Origin: QPIN01 sp964535875
Lineage (GTDB): Bacteria; Pseudomonadota; Gammaproteobacteria; Methylococcales; Methylomonadaceae
Reading direction: 5' to 3'
Assembly: GCA_964535875.1 (NCBI GenBank)
Contig: CAZHUE010000089.1
Location: 1-10,138, forward strand
DNA length: 10,138 bases
The notes beneath the pieces were generated by a model that was given only the letters and a program-made list of their open reading frames with translations, made no database searches and was not told the DNA's origin. Positions 1 through 6,641 of the stretch are shown here, one piece after another; position 1 is the first letter of the stretch, and each line of letters opens with the position of its first letter. Both the position numbers and the translations under genes were made by a program.

Positions 1-1
1 C

Positions 2-1129
2 CATGCAGGTCTTGATCATGGTACAACAGGTGTTCCAGGTGACTGTAGTGTAATTTCAAAAGCATTAGAGAATGGTATATGGACTAGAGGTGGAGCTAGA
101 TCGGGTCCGGGTACGGCTAATACGGACTATCATGCTGATGTCATTTCTCCTTTAGGGTTTTTAACACCAACAGGTGGCTTACAAGGTAGCTCAATCCTTC
201 TTGATATAGCGAATGGCGCTGCTTTTGTTGCAGATCCAGTGGCTTTAGTTAATTATGCTGTCAATGAAGGTGCCGATGCTGCTACAGGCGCACAGTATTA
301 TCTACCTGATGATCCTGCATATTTCCTTCTTCCGTCGTTGGCATCAGGTAATGTATTGACATCTGAAGTAATGTCGGATAATGCAACAGCATTGCTAACA
401 ACAACATGGACTCATACTGTTGCAGATTGGGGCTTATCTGATCCAAGTGCTTTTCGTACAAATGATACAACTGGAGTGGCATCAGGATTAAACCCATTTC
501 CAATTGCACATGCGTTGGCAGCAACAGAAATAAGTAATGAATATTTTATAGATCCTGCTTTCGATGCGGCAACTGACTGGGTGGTTACCTTCCCAATGCG
601 TAAACATGGTATCTTTAATAACTTTGTTTATGATAATTTACCAATTACTGAAGAACATCCGGTTGATAAGTTTAAAGAAACATCAGCTAAGGATGATGTA
701 AAATATCAAAGCAGTGATGCATTTTGGGATCGTGAAGAGCAACAGCCTGTAACTGTTAGCACATCTGGTTTCTCACCTGTGGTAGGGGCAGCGTCAACTG
801 ACGTTATTCTTGAGAGAGAAGTTAATATTTTAACTTTCGCTCCTGCAGAAGGCGATTCTCAAGCAGTTTTAGGCTCTAAGTTTGCTGATCCATTCACAAT
901 GGAAGCTGGGTTTATTAGTGGTTGGGCAAGACTACAACTGGCAGAGACTTATGACATAGGTACATATGCTGCTGTCGGTGGTTGGTCAACTGATCCTGCT
1001 AACGCTCAACTAGGTGTGCCTACTTTAGGTTTCGCAGCAGTACGTGGTAATGTAGGTATTGATGGTAAAGATGTGGGTGAAACCATACCTCATTCATTTA
1101 CTAGAGCAAGAGGTAATGGTGGTAGTTAG
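2..1129 (+). CDS. Secreted S-layer-like surface protein, C-terminal part (5' end outside window)
   Basis: The reading frame is open from the window edge (base 2) to the TAG at 1127-1129, giving 375 visible residues; the true start lies upstream. The GTG at 239 is only an internal valine codon in the phrase ADPVALVNYA. Composition is rich in Ala, Gly, Thr, Asp and Asn and very poor in Cys and Lys, as expected for an extracellular beta-rich protein. Phrases such as GSSILLDIANGAAF, DWVVTFPMRKH and GFISGWARL resemble, from memory, large uncharacterised secreted or putative S-layer proteins of gammaproteobacterial methanotrophs and sulfur oxidisers. No enzyme motif, transmembrane anchor or PEP-CTERM tail is visible; the protein ends ARGNGGS. 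It is followed by a strong terminator, so it ends its transcription unit. The S-layer role is an inference; the open frame itself is certain. Confidence 0.75.
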   Translation, partial: HAGLDHGTTGVPGDCSVISKALENGIWTRGGARSGPGTANTDYHADVISPLGFLTPTGGLQGSSILLDIANGAAFVADPVALVNYAVNEGADAATGAQYYLPDDPAYFLLPSLASGNVLTSEVMSDNATALLTTTWTHTVADWGLSDPSAFRTNDTTGVASGLNPFPIAHALAATEISNEYFIDPAFDAATDWVVTFPMRKHGIFNNFVYDNLPITEEHPVDKFKETSAKDDVKYQSSDAFWDREEQQPVTVSTSGFSPVVGAASTDVILEREVNILTFAPAEGDSQAVLGSKFADPFTMEAGFISGWARLQLAETYDIGTYAAVGGWSTDPANAQLGVPTLGFAAVRGNVGIDGKDVGETIPHSFTRARGNGGS

Positions 1130-1162
1130 AAATTAAGAAATTTTAAATTTCTATTTAAAAGG

Positions 1163-1190
1163 AAGGCAGGCGAAAGTCTGCCTTTTTTTA
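1163..1190 (+). terminator. Rho-independent terminator of the surface-protein gene
   Basis: A 9-bp stem (AAGGCAGGC, 1163-1171, with GTCTGCCTT, 1176-1184; one G-T wobble) closes a GAAA tetraloop and runs into a seven-T tract (1183-1189). It lies 33 bp after the surface-protein stop and ends about 23 bp before the next start. This is a textbook intrinsic terminator. It separates the surface-protein gene from the isomerase gene, so the latter needs its own promoter or read-through. Confidence 0.92.
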
Positions 1191-1212
1191 TGGCTAAAGA
1201 AAAGGTAAAAAT

Positions 1213-2103
1213 ATGTTTTATAAGGTATTTTTAATTGTTTTTTGTATAATAAGCACAGCAAATGCTGCACTAGTTGAAGATAATGCAGGTCATAAGGTGC
1301 AGTCAAAGAACCTGGAAATATATCTGGATATGGAAAGCGCGCCAGAAAAAAACCTGAAGGTTTTCTTAAAAAATAAGCCTGGTGTTAAAAAACAATTAAA
1401 AAACCTTTATTTGATTAAGGTGATGGCTGAGCAAGCCAGACAAGAAGGCTTGTTAAAAGATGAAAAGGACAAATTAAAACTACAAGAGATTATTGATAAG
1501 TTTTATTATAGTTTGAAATTAAAGCAACTGGCGAACGAAAACTTACCTGATTTTGAACCCTTAGCCAAAGTTTACTATAACACGCATAAGCAGGAGTATA
1601 AGACAGAAGAGCGGGTTGATGTGTCACACATTATCCTGTCTTTAAAAGATAAAAAAGAAACAGAAGTATTAGCACGCATTAATGAAATAAGAGCTGAAAT
1701 AAAAAATAACAGTGACTTTAAAGCATTGGCAGTTAAATATTCTGAAGACCCCTCAGTTAAGGAGAATCAAGGCCATCTGGGAAAAATGACTCGCACACAG
1801 CTGGTTAATGAATTTTCAGATGTAGCATTTAATTTGAAAAAAGGTGAAATCAGTCAGCCTGTTAAAACAGAGTTTGGTTATCATTTGATAAAATTAAACC
1901 AACATTACCCTGCTGGCATCAAGAGTTTTGAAGAAGCAAAACCAGTTATTATTGGAAAGATAAGAAGTGATTTTATCACTAATAGACGTGATGAATATTT
2001 TGAAAAAATGATCAAAGATAATAAAATGCAATTTAATGATAAAGAAATTGATCAGTATTTAGAAAAAAAATTAAAGGAAATGGAAGCTTTAGGGAAAAAA
2101 TAA
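1213..2103 (+). CDS. Secreted PpiC/SurA-type peptidyl-prolyl cis-trans isomerase
   Basis: Residues 1-19 form a signal peptide (positive MFYK, hydrophobic FLIVFCIIS, cleavage after TANA or the following Ala), so the protein is periplasmic or membrane-released. Residues 33-130 are a Lys/Glu-rich helical region like the SurA N-terminal chaperone part. Residues 134-229 form a parvulin (PpiC) domain: VSHIIL at 137-142 with His139, the FKALAVKYSEDPS segment at 169-181, FSDVAFNLKKGEIS at 201-214, and the closing GYHLIKL with His224. A Lys-rich helical tail ends the protein. These features define the parvulin family, which catalyses proline isomerisation and assists folding of exported proteins. The ATG at 1213 has an AAGG-type ribosome site about 7 bp upstream. 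Its position after a secreted surface protein suggests that protein as a client, which is inference. It is shorter than SurA (one PPIase domain, not two). Confidence 0.93.
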   Translation: MFYKVFLIVFCIISTANAALVEDNAGHKVQSKNLEIYLDMESAPEKNLKVFLKNKPGVKKQLKNLYLIKVMAEQARQEGLLKDEKDKLKLQEIIDKFYYSLKLKQLANENLPDFEPLAKVYYNTHKQEYKTEERVDVSHIILSLKDKKETEVLARINEIRAEIKNNSDFKALAVKYSEDPSVKENQGHLGKMTRTQLVNEFSDVAFNLKKGEISQPVKTEFGYHLIKLNQHYPAGIKSFEEAKPVIIGKIRSDFITNRRDEYFEKMIKDNKMQFNDKEIDQYLEKKLKEMEALGKK

Positions 2104-2131
2104 TACCCTGCCAGCGGATAAGATTAAAAGT

Positions 2132-2219
2132 GTAGGTTGGGCTGCCGTTTTTTTGGCAACCCAACACTGCTATCGCTACATAGTTGGGTTAACCATAGAG
2201 ATGAGCCATAGCGTCCACC
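2132..2219 (+). repeat. GTAGGTTGGG palindromic repeat, copy 1 (diverged right half)
   Basis: First of three related intergenic repeats (others at 6537 and 9957). The left half forms a hairpin: GTTGGGCTGCC (2136-2146) pairs with GGCAACCCAAC (2155-2165) with one C-A mismatch. GTTGGGTTAAC recurs at 2183-2193 as in the other copies, but the expected closing arm is degraded to sequence around GTCCACC (2213-2219). It begins 28 bp after the isomerase stop codon and has the same orientation as the other copies. Confidence 0.8.
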
Positions 2220-2350
2220 ATTCTCAAAAGCTTGTCGGAAATGCTATCGCACGCCCAACATTACTTAACCTAATCCCTCTTAGGACTGAAGATTTAATAA
2301 CTTCCGCATTTTGACTTGCCTTTAGGCTCCATAGAAAAGGTAGTAAAATA

Positions 2351-2369
2351 GTTACGTAGCCTGCTACGC
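2351..2369. repeat. GTTACRTAGC hairpin repeat, copy 1
   Basis: GTAGC (2356-2360) and GCTAC (2363-2367) form a small hairpin with loop CT, preceded by GTTAC. A near copy lies at 10116-10134. The two differ by three transitions, and two of these exchange a G-C pair for an A-T pair at the base of the stem, so pairing is kept. The repeat abuts the nested palindrome that starts at 2370. Confidence 0.5.
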
Positions 2370-2500
2370 CACTGCCATTAAGTTAAGCAAAGTTGAATTT
2401 TGTAGGGTGCATTTTATGCACCAAGAACGCTGCATACAGAACATTGGTGCTTAGAAAGCACCCTACAAAAAGAGAAGTCTTTCTTAACTTAATGGTAGTG
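2370..2500. mobile_element. Nested palindromic MITE-like element (131 bp)
   Basis: The outer arms are CACTGCCATTAAGTTAAG (2370-2387) and its inverted copy at 2483-2500 with one mismatch. Inside lies a second, perfect 13-bp inverted pair: TTTTGTAGGGTGC (2398-2410) with its complement at 2458-2470. Within that are two perfect 7-bp hairpins with 3-nt loops: GGTGCAT/ATGCACC (2406-2422, loop TTT) and GGTGCTT/AAGCACC (2446-2462, loop AGA). The strand could fold as one long arm or as a cruciform with two side hairpins. No coding capacity and no clear target duplication are seen. It could be one element or a small GTAGGGTGC repeat inserted into an older palindrome. Confidence 0.7.
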
Positions 2501-2537
2501 TCCTTATCCCTGGTAGAAATAGAATAGTGATTAAAAA

Positions 2538-2543
2538 AAGGAG
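2538..2543 (+). promoter_or_regulatory. Shine-Dalgarno site deciding the GTG 2551 start
   Basis: AAGGAG lies 7 bp before GTG 2551, the strongest ribosome-binding match near this gene. It fixes the start 24 bp downstream of the longest possible open frame. Confidence 0.75.
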
Positions 2544-2550
2544 TGTAGAA

Positions 2551-2814
2551 GTGAGTGAAAATGATATGCGTGAATATAATGAGTTAGTCGCTCGGTTTGT
2601 AAAGTTAGCAAATCAAATGAAAGATGAGGGCAAACCTATTAATATGGTTAATGCATCACTCATGTCGGCTTCATGTTTATACGCAACCTATACTGCTGCT
2701 GGGGATGATGGTGGACTAAACGCTTCAGGAATAGAAAAAGTGGTTGAAACATATAAAGCTAACTTGGAAAGTGTACAAAAATATAAAGCAGAGCAAGCAA
2801 ATCAAAAAACGTAG
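2551..2814 (+). CDS. Small DUF3144-like protein of unknown function
   Basis: An 87-residue acidic, mostly helical protein. The start is placed at GTG 2551 because AAGGAG (2538-2543) sits 7 bp upstream, an excellent ribosome site; the in-frame GTG at 2527 has none and would put that site inside the coding region. The core FVKLANQMKDEGKPINMVNASLMSASCLYATYTAA (two pieces, residues about 16-50) resembles, from memory, the DUF3144 pattern of a FI-LAN helix followed by an ALMYA-like helix. There is no signal peptide or transmembrane segment, so it is probably cytoplasmic. It stands alone between two repeat-bearing spacers, so context says nothing about its role. Its TAG stop lies inside a GTAGGTTGG string that matches the start of the local repeat family. 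The coding call is firm; the family name is moderate. Confidence 0.72.
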   Translation: MSENDMREYNELVARFVKLANQMKDEGKPINMVNASLMSASCLYATYTAAGDDGGLNASGIEKVVETYKANLESVQKYKAEQANQKT

Positions 2815-2908
2815 GTTGGCAAGTTAATTTTTAATATTGCGGCACAAGAAAAAATGAAAAATACTTTCGCTTACTTCACTTTTAATCGCACCCCAATTCA
2901 GTTTCTTG

Positions 2909-2938
2909 TTGGAGAGAGTTAGTTGGAAAAGGTATAAT
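2909..2938 (+). promoter_or_regulatory. Candidate sigma-70 promoter of the wzm-wzt operon
   Basis: A perfect -10 hexamer TATAAT (2933-2938) is preceded, at 18-bp spacing, by a partial -35 TTGGAG (2909-2914, matching TTG). Transcription would begin near 2945, leaving a leader of about 50 nt before the TTG start of wzm. The surrounding bases are AT-rich. It is the best promoter seen between the DUF3144-like gene and the export operon, but it was found by eye only. Confidence 0.45.
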
Positions 2939-2975
2939 AGTTACAATATTTCTTTATAATTATTCTTAACCTTTT

Positions 2976-2999
2976 ATGAGTTTACTGGAATTTTTTTGA
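2976..2999 (+). other. Seven-codon leader frame overlapping the wzm start
   Basis: ATG AGT TTA CTG GAA TTT TTT TGA reads MSLLEFF and its TGA (2997-2999) overlaps the TTG start of wzm (2996-2998). The end is a run of seven T. One extra T would join this frame to wzm and give it a normal ATG start. No Shine-Dalgarno site precedes the ATG. It may be a translated leader, a site of slippage, or the true wzm N-terminus broken by a homopolymer indel or sequencing error. Confidence 0.35.
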
Positions 3000-3784
3000 A
3001 TAGTGTAAAAGGCTTTTCTACCCACATCCATGCATTGCGCTTGCTGATTTCGCGTGAGTTATCCAGTCGATACAAAGGAACTTTTATCGGTGTGTTCTGG
3101 TTGTGCCTACAACCTTTGATTATGGTGATAGTGTATTCTTTTGTATTTTCCGTCATTATGAAAGTAAGAATTCCCGGGATGGGTAATTCATATCATTTTG
3201 CCTTATACTTAATGGCTGGAATGATGCCTTTCCTTGCTTTCCAGGAAGCGTTATTGACCGCTAGTCATTCCCTTTTTACTAATAGTTCTTTATTACACAA
3301 GTCTACATTACCCCCAGTCTTATTGCCTTTAGTGTCAATGCTGGCAACAGTGGTAACAGAAGTCATTGCTTTAATCATTATTGTAATAGCCGCGTTTATT
3401 TTGTTAAAACAAGTCTCGTATTTTTTATTAATACTACCACTGTTGGTGTTGATAAGGTTATGTTTAAGTATTGCAATTGGTTATGTGCTGGCAACTTTAT
3501 CCGTTTTTATTCAGGATTTACGTCAGGCTTTAGGTTTGATACTCACCATGCTTATGTTTCTCACGCCGATTTTTTATCCGGTAGAAATGGTGCCTGAAAA
3601 GTTTAGATCTATAAATGATTTAAACCCGCTATTTCATTTGGTGGATGCTTATCGTGCAGTGATAATAAGGGGTGAGTTGCCAGGAATTGAAATTTTATAT
3701 GTTGCAGGGTTTTCGGTAGTAGCACTAGTCTGTGGCTTATATTTTTTTAACAAAACAATAGAACGGGCTAAGGAGTTTGTGTGA
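2996..3784 (+). CDS. wzm: ABC-2 type polysaccharide/O-antigen export permease (Wzm/TagG family)
   Basis: A 262-residue integral inner-membrane protein, the usual length for Wzm. It shows the family hallmarks: an amphipathic N-terminus with RELSSRYKGTFIG (20-32); about six hydrophobic segments (roughly 32-56, 67-85, 107-136, 141-168, 176-193, 230-251); the motif LTPIFYPVEMVPE (189-201); and LNPLFHLVDAYRAVIIRG (209-226). Wzm forms the channel that, with Wzt, moves lipid-linked polysaccharide across the inner membrane. No in-frame ATG precedes the domain: the frame opens after a stop at 2957, and TTG 2996 with a weak GGA site 6 bp upstream is the only reasonable start in this sequence. A seven-T run directly before it raises the possibility of a lost ATG start at 2976. 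The stop overlaps the wzt start by 4 bp, so the two are translationally coupled. Confidence 0.93.
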   Translation: MNSVKGFSTHIHALRLLISRELSSRYKGTFIGVFWLCLQPLIMVIVYSFVFSVIMKVRIPGMGNSYHFALYLMAGMMPFLAFQEALLTASHSLFTNSSLLHKSTLPPVLLPLVSMLATVVTEVIALIIIVIAAFILLKQVSYFLLILPLLVLIRLCLSIAIGYVLATLSVFIQDLRQALGLILTMLMFLTPIFYPVEMVPEKFRSINDLNPLFHLVDAYRAVIIRGELPGIEILYVAGFSVVALVCGLYFFNKTIERAKEFV

Positions 3785-5010
3785 GTGCCTTAATTGCCAA
3801 TAATTTAAGTCGAGTTTATCGGCAATATTCAAAGCCCACAGATAGCTTAAAGGAAATGTTATTTAGGCGGCAATACCATAAGGAATTTTGGGCACTAAAG
3901 GAAGTTAGTTTCCGTTGTGAAGGTGGTGAAGTGCTGGGAGTAGTTGGCGATAATGGAGCAGGTAAAAGTACTTTATTAAAATTGTTGGCTGGGACGATGC
4001 AACCAACTGAAGGTGAGTTGACAATTAATGGGCGAGTGTCTGCAATTTTAGAGCTGGGATCAGGGTTTCATCATGATTTTACGGGTTTGGAAAATATTCA
4101 TTTAGGTTGTGCAGTGTTAGGGCTAGATGCGCGTCAAATTGCTGATAAGGTAGATGAAATCATAGATTTTTCTGAGCTGAAAGATTTTATTCATCAACCG
4201 ATTAAAAGTTATTCGTCAGGCATGTTTATGCGTCTGGCCTTTTCTGTTGTCACTTCAGTTGACCCTGATGTGCTTGTGGTAGATGAGGCGTTATCAGTCG
4301 GTGATCAACATTTTCAGAAAAAAAGTATGGACAGAATGATGTCGTTCAGGGATCAGGGAAAGGCCTTGGTCTTTTGTTCACATAATCTTTATCATGTTAA
4401 AGAGTTATGTAAACGCGCAATTTGGCTAAATAAAGGGGAAGTTCAGGCACTAGGTGACAGTGGTGAAGTGATTGACCAATATTATGATCATGTGAGGATG
4501 CAAAACAGCGTTTCAGTAGCTGTTTCTGATTCATCTCCGTCGGTGGTGGTTAAGCAAGAGAAGATTGGTGGCCAGCAATTAACTGCTTATTTATTATCAG
4601 CAAGTTTGTTAAACACAAAGTTTAATGAAGGCGGCTTGGCTATTTATAGAACAGGCGATTGTTTTCAGGTAATCGTGTTGGTGGAAAAGCAGAGCAGTTT
4701 GGCTCTTGAAGATGTTCATGTCGGTATTGTGATTAAACGAAATGATGGTGTGCAATGTTTTGGAGTAAGTACTGCTGTTGATGGTGTTTCATTATATTCT
4801 ATGAAGGATGAAAACCAGCTGGGTGTAGTGTATGAAATTCCTGAGTTAAATTTATTGTCTGGTCAATATAGCCTGGAAATTTGGTTAATTGATAACACTA
4901 GTGCTCATATTTATGATTCCATGCAAAGTTGTTGTGACTTTAGAGTGAAACAGCCAAATACAGAAGTTGGCATGGCTTATTTAAAACATCAGTGGAAAGC
5001 ACCAGAATGA
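3781..5010 (+). CDS. wzt: ABC transporter ATPase for polysaccharide export with C-terminal glycan-binding-like domain (Wzt)
   Basis: GTG start with AGGAG (3771-3775) 5 bp upstream, overlapping the wzm stop. Residues 1-245 are the nucleotide-binding domain: Walker A GDNGAGKST (56-64), the ELGSGF stretch (91-96) typical of polysaccharide exporters, a signature loop YSSGM (144-148), Walker B DVLVVDEAL (163-171) with catalytic Glu169, and switch His201. Residues about 250-409 are an extra beta-rich domain like the Wzt C-terminal carbohydrate-binding module. In E. coli O8/O9a that module recognises the modified non-reducing end of the finished O-chain; plain capsule ATPases of the KpsT type lack it. 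Here it implies that export may depend on chain capping, which fits the methyltransferases encoded downstream. The first ten residues are a typical N-terminus, so the start is sound. The stop overlaps the next start (ATGA). Confidence 0.94.
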   Translation: MSALIANNLSRVYRQYSKPTDSLKEMLFRRQYHKEFWALKEVSFRCEGGEVLGVVGDNGAGKSTLLKLLAGTMQPTEGELTINGRVSAILELGSGFHHDFTGLENIHLGCAVLGLDARQIADKVDEIIDFSELKDFIHQPIKSYSSGMFMRLAFSVVTSVDPDVLVVDEALSVGDQHFQKKSMDRMMSFRDQGKALVFCSHNLYHVKELCKRAIWLNKGEVQALGDSGEVIDQYYDHVRMQNSVSVAVSDSSPSVVVKQEKIGGQQLTAYLLSASLLNTKFNEGGLAIYRTGDCFQVIVLVEKQSSLALEDVHVGIVIKRNDGVQCFGVSTAVDGVSLYSMKDENQLGVVYEIPELNLLSGQYSLEIWLIDNTSAHIYDSMQSCCDFRVKQPNTEVGMAYLKHQWKAPE

Positions 5011-5894
5011 GTTTGCGTTTTAAGTATCAGGTTTTGATGCCTTTGTTAGCCCACTTGCCTCAATCAATAGCTTATCGTTTAGTTAGCTTGTATGCACGGT
5101 TGTTACTTAATCAATATGCTGGAGAGAGAGCTGCAATTGTTGCGCAAATGAAGTTAGTTTTTCCGGATAAACAAGATGATGAATTAGCGCGAGCAGCAGA
5201 TTATTTTTTCTGTATGATTGATCGTGATGGTCTGGATACCTGGTTTTTTAGAACCTGCAAGTCACAACGGCAAGTAGATAGTTTAGTTCAGATGAAAAAC
5301 TTTCATTACGTTTCTGATGCGCGTCAAGCAGGACGACATGTTATTATTAGCAGTGGTCATTTTGGTCGTTTTTGGATGGCGGGTGTTGCGATGAAGTCTC
5401 AAGGTGTTTCTGTGGGAACCATTACTCGCGACGGTGGTGATACAAATGAACAGGGGTTGCCAGAAGCAGAGTATCAGTACAGATTAAAAAAACTGGTCTG
5501 GTTACAGGAATATTTTGGTGGGCCATTTTTAGTAGAAGGTGATTCAGCAAGGCCTATTTTTCGAGCTCTAAAAGAGAATGTCATGGCTCTGTTTATTGAT
5601 GTTCCTTATGAAGGTGATAAAAATGGATGCATTAATTTACCTTTTTTAGGTGGAATGGCTCGTTTTCCTTTGGGGCCGGCGAGAGTTGCGAAAAAAAATA
5701 ATGCGCTTATTGTGCCTTTTTATGTTTTTGAGTCAAGATCAGGTCTATGTGCACAATTTTATCAACCTGTTGAGGTTAAGCACTTGACGGAGCAAGAGAT
5801 TATGATTCAATTGGTCAGTTTGTTGGAAACGCAAATACGTGCTTTTCCTGAGCAGTGGTGGTTGTGGCAGGCGTTACCAATGATGCGGCAGTAA
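5007..5894 (+). CDS. LpxL/HtrB-like acyltransferase family protein, catalytic acid missing
   Basis: The chosen ATG at 5007 overlaps the wzt stop (ATGA) and gives 295 residues, close to LpxL length; GTG 4992 would extend deeper into wzt without need. The family fold is visible: an N-terminal hydrophobic stretch, QMKLVFPDK (48-56), SSGHFGRFWMAG (115-126), ALFIDVPYEG (194-203), LPFLGGMARFPLGPARVAKKNNALIVPFYVFE (211-242, in two blocks) and PEQWWLWQALP (281-291). Members transfer acyl chains, mostly to lipid A, at the inner-membrane surface and need a His-X4-Asp/Glu motif. Here His118 is followed four residues later by Trp123, not Glu, so normal acyl transfer is doubtful unless another residue serves. 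Coupling to wzm-wzt suggests a job on the exported glycan, its lipid carrier or lipid A. Function is uncertain; family membership is fairly sure. Confidence 0.83.
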   Translation: MSLRFKYQVLMPLLAHLPQSIAYRLVSLYARLLLNQYAGERAAIVAQMKLVFPDKQDDELARAADYFFCMIDRDGLDTWFFRTCKSQRQVDSLVQMKNFHYVSDARQAGRHVIISSGHFGRFWMAGVAMKSQGVSVGTITRDGGDTNEQGLPEAEYQYRLKKLVWLQEYFGGPFLVEGDSARPIFRALKENVMALFIDVPYEGDKNGCINLPFLGGMARFPLGPARVAKKNNALIVPFYVFESRSGLCAQFYQPVEVKHLTEQEIMIQLVSLLETQIRAFPEQWWLWQALPMMRQ

Positions 5895-5903
5895 AGAGGG
5901 TGT

Positions 5904-6503
5904 ATGCATAAAAGTTCTTTAGATAAAATGGCTTGGTTTGTCAGCGAATATTTAGCTGATTTTAAAGGAGTTGACAGGAAAATATTAGATTTAGGCAGCT
6001 TTGATGTCAATGGTAGTTATAAAACTTTTTTTGCTGATTCTTACTGGCATTATCAAGGCATTGATATGGAAGCAGGAAAAAATGTCGATATTGTTTTACA
6101 AAACCCTTATTTATGGAAAGAAATAAAGTCAAAGTCTCAGGATGTTGTTATTTCAGGGCAGGCTTTTGAGCATGTGGAGTTCTTCTGGGTACTGATTGAC
6201 GAGATTGCCAGAGTAGTAAAGCCGGGTGGTTTAATCTGTATTATTGCGCCTTCGCGTGGTTATGAACATCGATACCCTGTCGATTGTTGGCGATTTTACC
6301 CTGATGCTTTTCGCGCACTGGCAAAATATGCAGGGCTTGAGCTATTACACGTTGAAACGCAGTGGGATAGAAAAGGTTATTCTGAGGATGATAGTGATGA
6401 TTGGGGAGACACCATTGCCGTAATGGCTCGACCCTTAAAGTGGTCGCCTAAATTTAGAGCAATACTGGCACTTAGAAAAATAATAAATTTTTTATCAGTT
6501 TAA
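5904..6503 (+). CDS. Class I SAM-dependent methyltransferase of a surface-glycan cluster
   Basis: A 199-residue soluble protein. Motif I is KILDLGSFDVNGSY (26-39), which binds S-adenosylmethionine; GIDMEAGKNVD (52-62) supplies the acidic residue for the ribose; DVVISGQAFEHV (80-91) and VVKPGG (104-109) are the later Rossmann-fold motifs. HRYPVDCWRFYPDAFRAL (122-139) is a stretch seen in methyltransferases of O-antigen and capsule clusters. It begins 9 bp after the acyltransferase stop with a purine-rich AGAGGG site (5895-5900), so it is the fourth gene of the operon. The likely substrate is a sugar hydroxyl or a carboxyl of the exported glycan, an inference from context. It is not closely similar to the methyltransferase domain of the 963-residue protein downstream, so the locus carries two distinct methyl-transfer activities. 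Confidence 0.88.
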   Translation: MHKSSLDKMAWFVSEYLADFKGVDRKILDLGSFDVNGSYKTFFADSYWHYQGIDMEAGKNVDIVLQNPYLWKEIKSKSQDVVISGQAFEHVEFFWVLIDEIARVVKPGGLICIIAPSRGYEHRYPVDCWRFYPDAFRALAKYAGLELLHVETQWDRKGYSEDDSDDWGDTIAVMARPLKWSPKFRAILALRKIINFLSV

Positions 6504-6536
6504 AGTTATACTTCACGCGGTCATATATTATTCTAT

Positions 6537-6622
6537 GTAGGTTGGGCTGCCGTCTGTTTGGCAACCCAACATAAATGTATGCTAAAAATGTTGGGTTAAC
6601 GATAAAGACGTTAGCCCAACCC
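6537..6622 (+). repeat. GTAGGTTGGG palindromic repeat, copy 2 (best preserved)
   Basis: It starts 33 bp after the methyltransferase stop. The left hairpin is GTTGGGCTGCC (6541-6551) with GGCAACCCAAC (6560-6570), one mismatch. The right hairpin is GTTGGGTTAACG (6590-6601) with CGTTAGCCCAAC (6609-6620), 12 pairs including one T-G wobble. The ends GGTTGGGCT (6540-6548) and AGCCCAACC (6613-6621) are also perfect inverted repeats, so the strand can fold either as two hairpins or as one long stem. No T-tract follows, so it is not a standard terminator. Confidence 0.85.
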
Positions 6623-6641
6623 GCACATTCTCTTGATACAG

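Larger units (their letters stand above)
2104..2526. other. Repeat-rich intergenic spacer without a gene
   Basis: No frame with a start, ribosome site and family-like protein was found here. The spacer holds the GTAGGTTGGG repeat (2132-2219), a short stretch of unrecognised sequence (2220-2349) with a small hairpin CCTAA/TTAGG around 2270-2286, a GTTACRTAGC hairpin (2351-2369), and a nested palindromic element (2370-2500). The unrecognised stretch may be remains of older mobile DNA, but nothing in it identifies a parent element. Confidence 0.7.

Noticed and set aside
282..524. Minus-strand open frame of 80 codons
   Set aside because: It lies fully opposite the surface-protein gene and its product resembles no protein family; a shadow frame.
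239..1129. Reading the first gene as starting at GTG 239
   Set aside because: The same frame is open back to the window edge and encodes similar sequence upstream, there is no ribosome site, and GTG encodes an internal valine.
2527..2550. Longer start (GTG 2527) for the DUF3144-like gene
   Set aside because: No ribosome site precedes it, and the strong AAGGAG at 2538-2543 points to GTG 2551.
2974..3156. Minus-strand open frame opposite the wzm start
   Set aside because: Opposite a clear membrane-protein gene, no ribosome site and no recognisable product.
4992..5006. GTG 4992 start for the acyltransferase-like gene
   Set aside because: ATG 5007 makes the typical ATGA overlap with the wzt stop, and the five extra residues add nothing conserved.
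5807..6010. Minus-strand open frame across the acyltransferase-methyltransferase junction
   Set aside because: It overlaps two well-supported genes in antisense and has low-complexity, non-family-like sequence.
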